From GCA-002726655 sp046582185 (GTDB lineage Bacteria; Pseudomonadota; Gammaproteobacteria; Pseudomonadales; Azotimanducaceae): 5,502 nucleotides of DNA. The stretch lies in NCBI GenBank assembly GCA_046582185.1, contig JAYGEX010000011.1, forward strand, positions 1 through 5,502, read 5' to 3'. Below are positions 1 to 5,369 of this stretch, piece by piece; position 1 is the first letter of the stretch, and each line of letters starts with the position of its first letter. The position numbers and the translations under genes were made by a program. Under the pieces are notes generated by a model, which was not told the DNA's origin, ran no database searches, and saw only the letters and a program-made list of their open reading frames with translations.

Positions 1-699
1 TTGCATCACGCTCTCAATCCACTTTGCCATGACCGGGATCTCGTTTATGGCAAGCTGGTCAGTGATGCCAACCATATAGTCGAATGTAACCTGCGGCAGG
101 ATGGCAAAATCCAGTAATGAGGGTTCAGACAATCCGCCAAAGTAAGGCCCTTCCTTAAAGTGCTCCAGCATTTCCATGCCAACCCGGGCTCGCAAATCCG
201 AGAGGCTCTCAGAGGAATCTACGCACTGCATCATATGTTTAATAAATGGCGCAGTTTGCAATGAGTCTGGCCAGATATTTCTGATTTCATCTGACAGGGG
301 CGTTTGACTGCTAACGATGGCGGCCAAACGCCAGGCACGATGTCTAAATTTGGCATTGATCGGAGCCTCAAAGACCGATCGAAAGCCACTCAATATCATG
401 CTTTCTGAGACCCATTGATCGATTTCTAGAATCTTTTCTTTTTCATCGCTTGTACGTCCAAACAATGGCCGTTCAGGAAAGAGTTCGTCCAACCACAAAG
501 CGAGTGGTGTCGAATCTTTGCGCCACTCGCCATCGATTTCCAAGACCGGTACCTGTGTCTGATTGGTAAACGAAATTTCTTTGGGGTCTGGTGGACTAAC
601 CGGCACAAATTCGAATGGGAGATTTTTGTAATATAGGCAACAGCCTATTTTGCGAACAAAAGGGCTTGTTGAATATCCAAAGAGCTTTATTTGCGACAC
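1..699 (-). CDS. Glutathione S-transferase family protein, 3' end outside window
   Basis: The minus-strand reading frame is open from a GTG at 699 to the left edge, giving 233 residues. It begins MSQIKLFGYSTSPFVRK, a thioredoxin-fold GST start: a beta strand, then a loop with Ser10, Thr11 and Ser12 where the glutathione-activating Ser/Cys usually lies. Q49-V50-P51 fits the cis-proline loop and D62-S63 the usual acidic-Ser pair that binds the glutathione gamma-glutamyl group. Residues from about 85 on are the helical C-terminal domain, including an S194-L-L-D197 N-capping box. Such GSTs are soluble, usually dimeric, and conjugate or reduce electrophiles; the substrate cannot be read here. An in-frame stop at 709-711 and a good Shine-Dalgarno fix the GTG start. 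The family is usually 200-240 residues, so only a short tail is probably missing. It is divergent from the AraC gene, a typical regulator-target arrangement. Confidence 0.9.
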   Translation of the reverse strand, partial: MSQIKLFGYSTSPFVRKIGCCLYYKNLPFEFVPVSPPDPKEISFTNQTQVPVLEIDGEWRKDSTPLALWLDELFPERPLFGRTSDEKEKILEIDQWVSESMILSGFRSVFEAPINAKFRHRAWRLAAIVSSQTPLSDEIRNIWPDSLQTAPFIKHMMQCVDSSESLSDLRARVGMEMLEHFKEGPYFGGLSEPSLLDFAILPQVTFDYMVGITDQLAINEIPVMAKWIESVMQ

Positions 700-703
700 T
701 TGT

Positions 704-710
704 CCACCTC
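704..710 (-). promoter_or_regulatory. Ribosome binding site deciding the GTG start of the GST
   Basis: On the minus strand GAGGTGG lies four bases before the GTG at 699, with the GAGG core seven bases away. The in-frame stop overlaps the first bases of this site (709-711), so no earlier start exists. This supports GTG rather than a later ATG as the true start. Confidence 0.75.
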
Positions 711-786
711 AGCTTGTAATAGAAGGATGTAAACGAAAGTGGTAGTGGCCACCCTCTCGAATAAGGTGTTGTAGTTTCACTCGAAC

Positions 787-805
787 TCAAGCATGTGGCT
801 ATGCT
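787..805. promoter_or_regulatory. Possible regulator site on the GST side (weak)
   Basis: TCAAGCATGTG at 787-797 resembles TCAAGCAATGTG at 979-990 with one base deleted. The site holds a 5-bp inverted repeat, AGCAT at 790-794 and ATGCT at 801-805, spaced by six bases; the site at 971-1001 also has an inverted repeat over the same part. It lies about 90-105 bp upstream of the GST start, a plausible activator position. The match is short and may be chance. Confidence 0.25.
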
Positions 806-832
806 GGATTGGTCGCAATTATTGTCTTTTCT

Positions 833-927
833 TTCGGCTTCCAAGAGGCACTATTTATCGCATCGAAGTATCGCGAAGGTTCGGCTCCATGCCCACAACG
901 GGTATTCCTGTGAAGCTAGAAGCCGAA
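833..927. repeat. Three TTCGGCT copies in the divergent region
   Basis: TTCGGCT occurs at 833-839 and 880-886 and in inverse form (AGCCGAA) at 921-927. The outer two extend to a perfect 9-bp inverted repeat, TTCGGCTTC at 833-841 and GAAGCCGAA at 919-927. Three copies in 95 bp of non-coding DNA is more than expected and could mark operator half-sites; no function is shown. Confidence 0.35.
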
Positions 928-970
928 TATGCTCTTTTTACCGCGACTCTTGTTATTTCTTTCAAGTGAT

Positions 971-1001
971 TTCCCGTATCAAGCAATGTGACGGGCATTG
1001 C
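971..1001. promoter_or_regulatory. Candidate operator before the AraC gene, shared with 5387-5415
   Basis: GCAATG (983-988) and CATTGC (996-1001) form a perfect 6-bp inverted repeat with a 7-base spacer, ending 14 bases before the AraC start. The stretch 971-989 matches 5387-5405 at 17 of 19 positions, and CATTG follows in both copies at almost the same distance (offset 25 versus 24). The position suits an autoregulatory operator or a structure near the translation start. The repeats are directly visible; the regulatory role is inferred. Confidence 0.4.
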
Positions 1002-1015
1002 CTTAATATAAGCCA

Positions 1016-1990
1016 ATGGACGCGTTAACACATATATTCAAAACCATTCAGCTATCTGCCAACCCTTACATTTGCAGGGCAGGCGATGGTCCATGGAGCA
1101 TCCAATACCAATACAGACCTCAGGGCATTTTTCACCTTGTCGTCAAAGGCGAATGCTACCTACGTGAAGGTGGTAGTCCTGAACTTGTGCATTTACGTGT
1201 GGGTGACGGCGTCGCATTTCCAACAGGAGGCGCGCATTGGATCTGCAATCACCCAGAGAACCAACACCTCCCAGCAGAAAACGTGGTTAATGTCAGCGAA
1301 AACGAGGGGCTCTTTCTGCTTAAATCCGGTGATGTGAAAGCCAATACAAACGACAGTGCTTTCTGGAATGAATCTACCCGCGAGGGCAAAGGAATTCAGG
1401 AAACCATTTTGCTCAGTTGCACCTTGTCCTATGACGCAACCATTAATCATCCCTTTCTAAGAAACCTACCCTGTTTTATCCAGGCTAGCACCAGGGCCGG
1501 TGACGAGATGGACAGGCTTAAGGCATTGACCAGTTTATTGGTGGATGAATCTGTTGGAGCGCATCCCGGTAAACAATTAATGATTAATCATCTGACAGAA
1601 ATACTATTTGTGCAGATGCTGAGGGTGCATATGCACAGCACCAAACAATCCAGTGGTTACCTTGCGGCACTCTCAGACCCACACATAGGCGTTGCGCTTA
1701 ATTTAATCCATACTGAAACGGACAAGAAATGGACCGTGGAATCACTGTGCAAAGCTTCCGCACTGGGTCGAACAGCCTTTACAAAGAAGTTCGTCGATAT
1801 GGTGGGTCTTACTCCGAAAGCTTATTTATCAAACACCCGCTTAATGGAAGCCAGAGCGAAACTTCAATCCTCTAACGAGTCTACGCTGCGTATTGCTGAT
1901 GCTGCAGGTTATGCCTCAGAGGCTGCTTTTAGCAAAGCTTTCAAAAAACACTTTAACAAAACGCCGGGCGAGTTACGCAGATCAAAATAA
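1016..1990 (+). CDS. AraC/XylS-family transcriptional regulator with cupin_6-type N-terminal domain
   Basis: A complete 324-residue DNA-binding regulator. Residues 1 to about 205 resemble the AraC-binding-like cupin domain (Pfam cupin_6): it starts MDAL, usual for the family, has H40-LVVKGECYL, then RVGDGVAFPTGGAHWI (61-76), a beta-rich small-molecule sensor region. After Y215-LAALSDPHIGVAL comes the C-terminal AraC domain with two helix-turn-helices, about 239-264 (WTVESLC to DMVG) and 288-313 (STLRIADAAGYASEAAF to KKHF), ending TPGELRRSK. Length is normal. The ATG is the first possible start because an in-frame stop lies at 1004-1006; the ribosome site is poor (only TAAG), suggesting weak translation. 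The effector is unknown. It is divergent from the GST, its most likely target, and converges on the CoA-transferase. Confidence 0.93.
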   Translation: MDALTHIFKTIQLSANPYICRAGDGPWSIQYQYRPQGIFHLVVKGECYLREGGSPELVHLRVGDGVAFPTGGAHWICNHPENQHLPAENVVNVSENEGLFLLKSGDVKANTNDSAFWNESTREGKGIQETILLSCTLSYDATINHPFLRNLPCFIQASTRAGDEMDRLKALTSLLVDESVGAHPGKQLMINHLTEILFVQMLRVHMHSTKQSSGYLAALSDPHIGVALNLIHTETDKKWTVESLCKASALGRTAFTKKFVDMVGLTPKAYLSNTRLMEARAKLQSSNESTLRIADAAGYASEAAFSKAFKKHFNKTPGELRRSK

Positions 1991-2052
1991 GAAGCTAAAA
2001 CCAAACCTCTGGATGTAAATCTCGTCACACAAAACATTACTGCAACATTGTG

Positions 2053-2075
2053 AATACTACGGATCCAGCAGTATT
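2053..2075 (+). terminator. Weak candidate hairpin after the AraC gene
   Basis: AATACT (2053-2058) pairs with AGTATT (2070-2075) around a centre containing GGATCC. TACTGC (2038-2043) and GCAGTA (2068-2073) could pair as an alternative. The stem is AT-rich and is followed by TTCTAATT instead of a clean T-run, so intrinsic termination here is only possible. Confidence 0.2.
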
Positions 2076-2084
2076 TCTAATTGA

Positions 2085-2131
2085 AGATTGTTCTGGGATT
2101 TCGAGCTAACACCTATCTGAACGAGCAATCT
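2085..2131. repeat. Nine-pair imperfect inverted repeat with 29-base loop
   Basis: AGATTGTTC (2085-2093) pairs with GAGCAATCT (2123-2131), nine continuous pairs in RNA if one G-U is allowed. It may help end one of the convergent transcripts or be chance; nothing else supports a structured RNA. Confidence 0.2.
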
Positions 2132-2244
2132 ATACTTGCAGCAGTTAATTTGGCAATACCCATCATTGGTACAACAAGTTCGTCGCGTTGGCACACTAAC
2201 TCAACGCAAATCAATCACCACTGTCCTCCATTTTGGCGTTAGCG

Positions 2245-4656
2245 TTACTCCAGCGCAAGGGACGCAAAAATGTCTGAGACCTTGTCCATATCGTATCCAA
2301 GAACCTCGGTCAGGACATCAACATTGTGCTCACCGAGTTCAGGGCCTGCTTTAGTGTATTGCGCCGGAGTCCTTGATAGCTTGAACCGGGACCCTTCCAC
2401 CACATAGTCTCCGATTGATGTGTGCGGCACCGTGACGAAATGTTCCCTGTGTACAAATTGTGGGTCCGCCGTTGCGTCTGATGAATTTTGTACCAGATAG
2501 GCCGCGACTCCAGCATCGATCAATTTTTCGACCAACTCATCTTCTTTCATCGTTGCTGTCCAGCTGGCAATTACTGCTTCAATTTCATCTTCTCTCGTGC
2601 GACGTTGGGAAACTGTTTGCAGCTCTGATAGGTTAAGTTTGTTTCTCAAATCAGCAAGCTTAACCAGTGATTGCCAGGCCTCATCAGTTTGGCAGACAAT
2701 CGCGACCCAACGATCATCGCCGATCACTGGGAAAACGCCATGAGGGCAATGTTGAAGATCTCTGTTACCTTGTCGTGACCAGACATTGCCGTTCGTTTCG
2801 AAATCCAAAACAGCAGGACTTAACATGTGAATCGCCGCTTCTGCCTGAGATAAATCAATATGCTGACCACCACCGCCGTTTCGCTGATGCTCTACTGCTG
2901 CCAGCAGGGACGTCAACAGAAAGCGTGGTGACACGCCGTCTGTGTAAGCGAGGTAAGGACCCGCCGGAGAGCGGTCTTGCCAGCCGGTTAACTCATAGAA
3001 CCCTGTTATGGCTGCTGCCATGTTGCCATACCCCGGGACAAATGCCCGGACGCCTGTTTGTCCCATGAGGCAACTCGATACCATTATGATGTCAGGGTTA
3101 ATGGTTTTGAGTGTTTCGTAGTCGAGGTCCCATCCTTTCATCGCTTTTGGCGAGAACGACTCTGTAACGACATCAGCCCACCGAACCAGGTCCAACAGAA
3201 CCTCTCTACCTACCGGGTTTGACGGGTTTATGGTGATGGATTGCTTCCCGGCGTTGAACGAGTTAAAAGGTGCACCATTATTGACTGACTGTTCGTCTGT
3301 GTGAAATGGAGGAGCTGCACGCACGGGATCCATACGGATTGAGGATTCGATCCGCACGACCGTTGCACCGTAGTCACGGAGTACACGGGTAAACAATGGC
3401 CCGGCAATAACCCACATAAAGTCCAGGACCTTTAGTCCCTTCAGGGGAAGGTCGTCGGATGATTTTGATTTTCCCGTTGCATTTTTCGCAGTTTTTCCAG
3501 CCTGTTGCTTTTGAAAATTGTTCAACGACGGTGCTGGATACCTTGGTGTGAGAGGAGCATTGGAAAATTTTGCTATTGATCCAGGCAACAAAACTGATTT
3601 ATCCAGAACATCAAGTTTTTGCCAGTAGTCTCTTGAATGAAAGTGTTTCTCTTTTAGTAAACCTTCGATAGTGAGTGTTGGTGCAATAAAAACGTTGCGA
3701 GAAAGACCTTCTTCAAACAGATATTCTTTGGTTTTTGTTAAGGTGAACGTCTCGATCTTTTTACACAGCTCAAAATAGGAATCTGGTGATTCTCCATTGA
3801 TCAGCATGCCAGCAATCGCCATGCCCCAATCAAGATCAGCGTCTTCCTGTGAACAGAACCCTTCGTCGTGCACCCATTGCAGTAAACGCCGATTTGGCGC
3901 GCTAAACGCGGGGCCAAAGAGCAGGGTGATGGCAACGTAACCGTTTTCACATCGCCAGGTCATTTTGACCGGAAATGCTCCGGCCACCCCCCCGGCTTCT
4001 CTTTGAAACGTTACTTCCGAATTGTTGGGCGCAGAGAGGTTTGCGCCAAGACAGGCCTGCGCGCAGGACTGTTGCGCGGATACATCAACGTGTTGACCCA
4101 GACCGGTCTGATGACGAGATTGCAAGGCGATGAGCGCGGCGCCCGCAGCATCCGCACCAGCGTGAAGAAACGATTGCGGCACACTCGTTCTGACGGGTGC
4201 ACGATCGGCATCACCGGCCAGCAAATGTGCACCACTTGCTGCCCACACCGTGAGATCTGTCGCGGGCCAATCCGCCCTGGGACCCGTCCGGCCAAAAGGA
4301 GTGATTGAAACAACAATAAGGGCCGGATTAATTTCTGCAAGTCTATCGTAGTGAAGATTGAACAACTCAAGCTCGGATGTTTCAAAGGATTCAATTAGTA
4401 TGTCGGCCTGCTTGACCAGGTTCTCGAGTTCGCTGATCCCTTTTGAGGTCGCGAGGTTCAGCACCAGACTTTTTCGGCCACGTCCATAAGCTTGCCACCA
4501 AAGACTATCACCTTTGTAAAATGGCGGTACCTGTCTTGCGCTAGACCCGCCAGGCGGTTCGACCGAGGTCACGTCGGCACCGAGATGAGAGAGTAGATAC
4601 CCACAGAATAATCCGCGCTCATTTGACAGGTCGAGTACTGTTAGTTTATTAAGCAT
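2245..4656 (-). CDS. Two-domain class III CoA-transferase (CaiB/BaiF family fusion)
   Basis: An 803-residue protein made of two tandem CoA-transferase family III domains (about 1-375 and 404-795) joined by a Lys/Gln/Ser-rich linker (about 381-402). Family III enzymes, such as formyl-CoA transferase, CaiB and alpha-methylacyl-CoA racemase, move CoA between carboxylic acids, or racemise acyl-CoAs, in the cytoplasm. Domain 1 shows L22-SHLGADVTSVEPPGG and TGLGQHVDVS (184-193). Domain 2 shows LKVLDFMWVIAGP (408-420), DYGATVVRIES (428-438) and GGGGQHIDLS (594-603). Aligned by hand on the helix before the G-x-GQ motif, D573 (in AYTDGVSP) takes the catalytic Asp position in domain 2; domain 1 has F163 in SFLHAG and no Asp nearby, so it is probably non-catalytic. 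Most family members are about 400-residue single-domain proteins that interlock as dimers, so the fusion may be a built-in heterodimer. A good ribosome site precedes the ATG. The substrate is unknown. Confidence 0.92.
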   Translation of the reverse strand: MLNKLTVLDLSNERGLFCGYLLSHLGADVTSVEPPGGSSARQVPPFYKGDSLWWQAYGRGRKSLVLNLATSKGISELENLVKQADILIESFETSELELFNLHYDRLAEINPALIVVSITPFGRTGPRADWPATDLTVWAASGAHLLAGDADRAPVRTSVPQSFLHAGADAAGAALIALQSRHQTGLGQHVDVSAQQSCAQACLGANLSAPNNSEVTFQREAGGVAGAFPVKMTWRCENGYVAITLLFGPAFSAPNRRLLQWVHDEGFCSQEDADLDWGMAIAGMLINGESPDSYFELCKKIETFTLTKTKEYLFEEGLSRNVFIAPTLTIEGLLKEKHFHSRDYWQKLDVLDKSVLLPGSIAKFSNAPLTPRYPAPSLNNFQKQQAGKTAKNATGKSKSSDDLPLKGLKVLDFMWVIAGPLFTRVLRDYGATVVRIESSIRMDPVRAAPPFHTDEQSVNNGAPFNSFNAGKQSITINPSNPVGREVLLDLVRWADVVTESFSPKAMKGWDLDYETLKTINPDIIMVSSCLMGQTGVRAFVPGYGNMAAAITGFYELTGWQDRSPAGPYLAYTDGVSPRFLLTSLLAAVEHQRNGGGGQHIDLSQAEAAIHMLSPAVLDFETNGNVWSRQGNRDLQHCPHGVFPVIGDDRWVAIVCQTDEAWQSLVKLADLRNKLNLSELQTVSQRRTREDEIEAVIASWTATMKEDELVEKLIDAGVAAYLVQNSSDATADPQFVHREHFVTVPHTSIGDYVVEGSRFKLSRTPAQYTKAGPELGEHNVDVLTEVLGYDMDKVSDIFASLALE

Positions 4657-4660
4657 CTTC

Positions 4661-4665
4661 TCTCC
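4661..4665 (-). promoter_or_regulatory. Ribosome binding site of the CoA-transferase
   Basis: GGAGA on the minus strand lies four bases before the ATG at 4656 (GGAG core five bases away), good spacing that supports this start. Confidence 0.7.
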
Positions 4666-4703
4666 ATCGTGATGTTCTTTTGTCAGACATTCTGGCTTAT
4701 CAG

Positions 4704-4715
4704 GTTATGGATAAC
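4704..4715. promoter_or_regulatory. Short palindrome upstream of the CoA-transferase
   Basis: GTTAT-GG-ATAAC is a perfect 5-2-5 inverted repeat about 48-59 bp before the CoA-transferase start, between that gene and the IS remnant. It could be an operator half-site pair or chance. I found no convincing sigma-70 promoter around it. Confidence 0.2.
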
Positions 4716-4742
4716 ATCCGACGATACCGGCAAGTTAACTTC

Positions 4743-4968
4743 TCGATGCCTTCTCCGTAATCTGGCCGCGTATTTCGATCCGAATTTATTGCACCACAAT
4801 CGAATTGATTCTCGAGTAACAATAATACAGCGCTGGGCTAGTAAGTCCTCAATATCTCGATGACTGAGATTGAATCGAAAGTAGAGCCAAACTGCATATT
4901 GAATGATTTCGGCGGGGAATCTGTATCTTTTGTACACTGTTGATTTTGTACACTGTTGATTTTGTCAT
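4743..4968 (-). pseudogene. IS6-family transposase, N-terminal fragment with disrupted start
   Basis: Read from 4937, the minus strand gives YKRYRFPAEIIQYAVWLY, then NLSHRDIEDLLAQR and TRESIRLWCNKFGSKYAARL, the N-terminal DNA-binding region typical of IS6-family DDE transposases. After RRRHR (about 4743) family similarity ends; intact proteins go on with G-x-G-D-T-F-x-I-D-E carrying the first catalytic Asp, which is absent, and the frame runs on through unrelated sequence to a stop at 4683. Full proteins are about 230-240 residues, so about 70% is lost. The natural start appears to be the ATG at 4966-4968 (MTKSTVYKRYRF), but a 16-bp tandem duplication just after it puts that ATG out of frame. 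Only a GTG at 4937 now opens the frame. It cannot encode an active transposase. Confidence 0.85.
4928..4965. repeat. 16-bp tandem repeat, 2.4 copies, in the transposase start region
   Basis: TTTTGTACACTGTTGA occurs at 4928-4943 and 4944-4959, followed by a partial TTTTGT at 4960-4965. The copies are identical, so the duplication is recent or conserved. Sixteen is not a multiple of three: removing one copy joins the ATG at 4968 in frame to the transposase. Replication slippage is the likely origin. Confidence 0.9.
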
Positions 4969-4989
4969 TGTGTGATTATCGCTGAATAA

Positions 4990-5009
4990 CAGTTAAGTTG
5001 GCAGCACCC
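4990..5009 (-). repeat. Putative terminal inverted repeat of the IS remnant
   Basis: On the minus strand the sequence reads GGGTGCTGCCAACTTAACTG inward from 5009. It starts with the GG typical of many IS ends and sits about 22 bp before the transposase ATG. The core GCTGCCAACTTA resembles, from memory, IS1-type ends, although the protein is IS6-type. No second complete copy exists in the window, so the assignment rests on position and look only. Confidence 0.4.
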
Positions 5010-5026
5010 GTTAAAAGGCTAATCAT
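4998..5026 (+). promoter_or_regulatory. Possible hybrid sigma-70 promoter, -35 inside IS end
   Basis: TTGGCA (4998-5003, five of six matches to the consensus) is followed after exactly 17 bases by AATCAT (5021-5026, four of six). Transcription would start near 5033, about 40 bp before the acyl-CoA dehydrogenase-like start, leaving room for its ribosome site. The -35 lies in the terminal repeat and the -10 in flanking DNA. The -10 is weak. Confidence 0.35.
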
Positions 5027-5060
5027 CAATTTGGACCTCGATAGATGAAGAAATACCAAA

Positions 5061-5066
5061 AGGAAG
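5061..5066 (+). promoter_or_regulatory. Ribosome binding site of the dehydrogenase fragment
   Basis: AGGAAG ends six bases before the ATG at 5073, a good Shine-Dalgarno with normal spacing; it supports this as the native start of the broken gene. Confidence 0.65.
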
Positions 5067-5072
5067 TGAGAT

Positions 5073-5369
5073 ATGACCAGGTTTGCGAATAAAGCAGCTG
5101 AATTAATTCCAGTTAAACTAGTTCGAACACGCGAGCATCCTGGTGCGGATTTACCCCATGAAGGATTGTTGGATCGCATTAAAGAAATTACGCCGTTGAT
5201 TGCCAGCAAGGCTCATGAGATTGAATCGTTACGCCACCCTCACGATGAGGTAATGGAAGCCTTGCAGGCGACAGGCGTATTTAGGGTTTTTGTACCCAAG
5301 GATTATGGCGGTTATGAAATTGATTTGACCGAATTTATTGATATTGGTTTGGAGGTCGCACGAAGATAA
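5073..5369 (+). pseudogene. Acyl-CoA dehydrogenase / flavin monooxygenase-type protein, N-terminal fragment
   Basis: The 98 residues match the start of acyl-CoA dehydrogenase-fold proteins, closest in look to the group that includes HsaA/HpaB-like flavin-dependent monooxygenases. After a variable lead (1-30) come L32-LDRIKEITPLI, DEVMEALQATGVFRVFVPK (58-76), DYGGYEIDLTEFIDIGLEVA (77-96), the helical N-terminal domain. Intact proteins are about 380-400 residues and continue with a Ser/Thr-Gly-Trp segment and the flavin-binding beta domain; here a stop follows ARR, and none of the downstream frames to 5502 resumes the family. It therefore lacks the flavin and catalytic regions and is non-functional as an enzyme. 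The start and ribosome site look intact, so the 3' part was lost by deletion or rearrangement near 5362-5369. It is head to head with the CoA-transferase across the IS remnant. Confidence 0.8.

Larger units (their letters stand above)
700..1015. other. Divergent intergenic control region between GST and AraC genes
   Basis: This 316-bp stretch separates the two divergent genes and should hold both promoters and any AraC binding sites. Frames on both strands are open for up to about 80 codons, but the peptides look like no protein family and lack convincing ribosome sites, so I treat it as non-coding. It contains the 8-bp palindrome GTGGCCAC (745-752), three TTCGGCT copies, an inverted repeat just before the AraC start and a related motif at 787-805. 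I found no sigma-70 promoter with two good hexamers and correct spacing for either gene, as would be expected for activator-dependent promoters. Confidence 0.7.
1991..2244. other. Gene-free gap between convergent genes
   Basis: The 254 bp between the AraC stop and the CoA-transferase stop hold no supported gene. A short open stretch around 2130-2240 gives a peptide that I cannot place in a family. Both flanking genes end here, so terminators are expected, but no GC-rich hairpin with a T-run is visible. Two weaker paired structures are present (2053-2075 and 2085-2131), and GCGTTA is repeated directly at 2236-2241 and 2242-2247, the second copy covering the CoA-transferase stop. Confidence 0.6.
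4743..5009 (-). mobile_element. IS6-family insertion sequence remnant (one end only)
   Basis: About 267 bp remain: a possible terminal repeat ending at 5009 and the first 65 or so codons of the transposase. The catalytic part and the other end are missing. The distance from the end at 5009 to the original ATG at 4968 is about 40 bp, consistent with the compact layout of IS6 elements. Transposase similarity stops near 4743, next to the 10-bp palindrome AAGTTAACTT (4732-4741). The left limit is judged from where the protein stops resembling IS6 transposases; the right limit from the terminal-repeat-like sequence. No target duplication could be found because the other end is lost. Confidence 0.7.

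Noticed and set aside
700..800. Sigma-70 promoter for the GST (TTGAGT with a CCTTAT-like -10)
   Set aside because: Only three of six -10 positions match even with an 18-base spacer; too weak to list.
795..1028. Open frame of 77 codons on the plus strand before the AraC gene
   Set aside because: The peptide resembles no family, overlaps the AraC start and has no good ribosome site; the region is better read as a divergent control region.
2130..2244. Possible gene remnant in the convergent gap
   Set aside because: One frame gives a short hydrophobic peptide, but no motif could be tied to any family, so no pseudogene is claimed.
2667..3068. 133-codon open frame antisense to the CoA-transferase
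   Set aside because: It lies fully inside a strongly supported coding gene; its peptide is Arg/His-rich and low in family character, as expected for a frame shadow.
4003..4394. Open frames of 101 (plus) and 127 (minus) codons within the CoA-transferase N-terminal half
   Set aside because: Both overlap conserved CoA-transferase domain 1 sequence in the real frame and encode nothing recognisable.
4669..4863. Plus-strand open frame across the IS remnant
   Set aside because: It is antisense to the IS6 transposase fragment, whose frame shows clear family similarity.
4928..4965. Tandem repeat as CRISPR array or replication iterons
   Set aside because: The copies abut with no spacers and number only 2.4, and no cas or replication gene is near; slippage duplication explains it.
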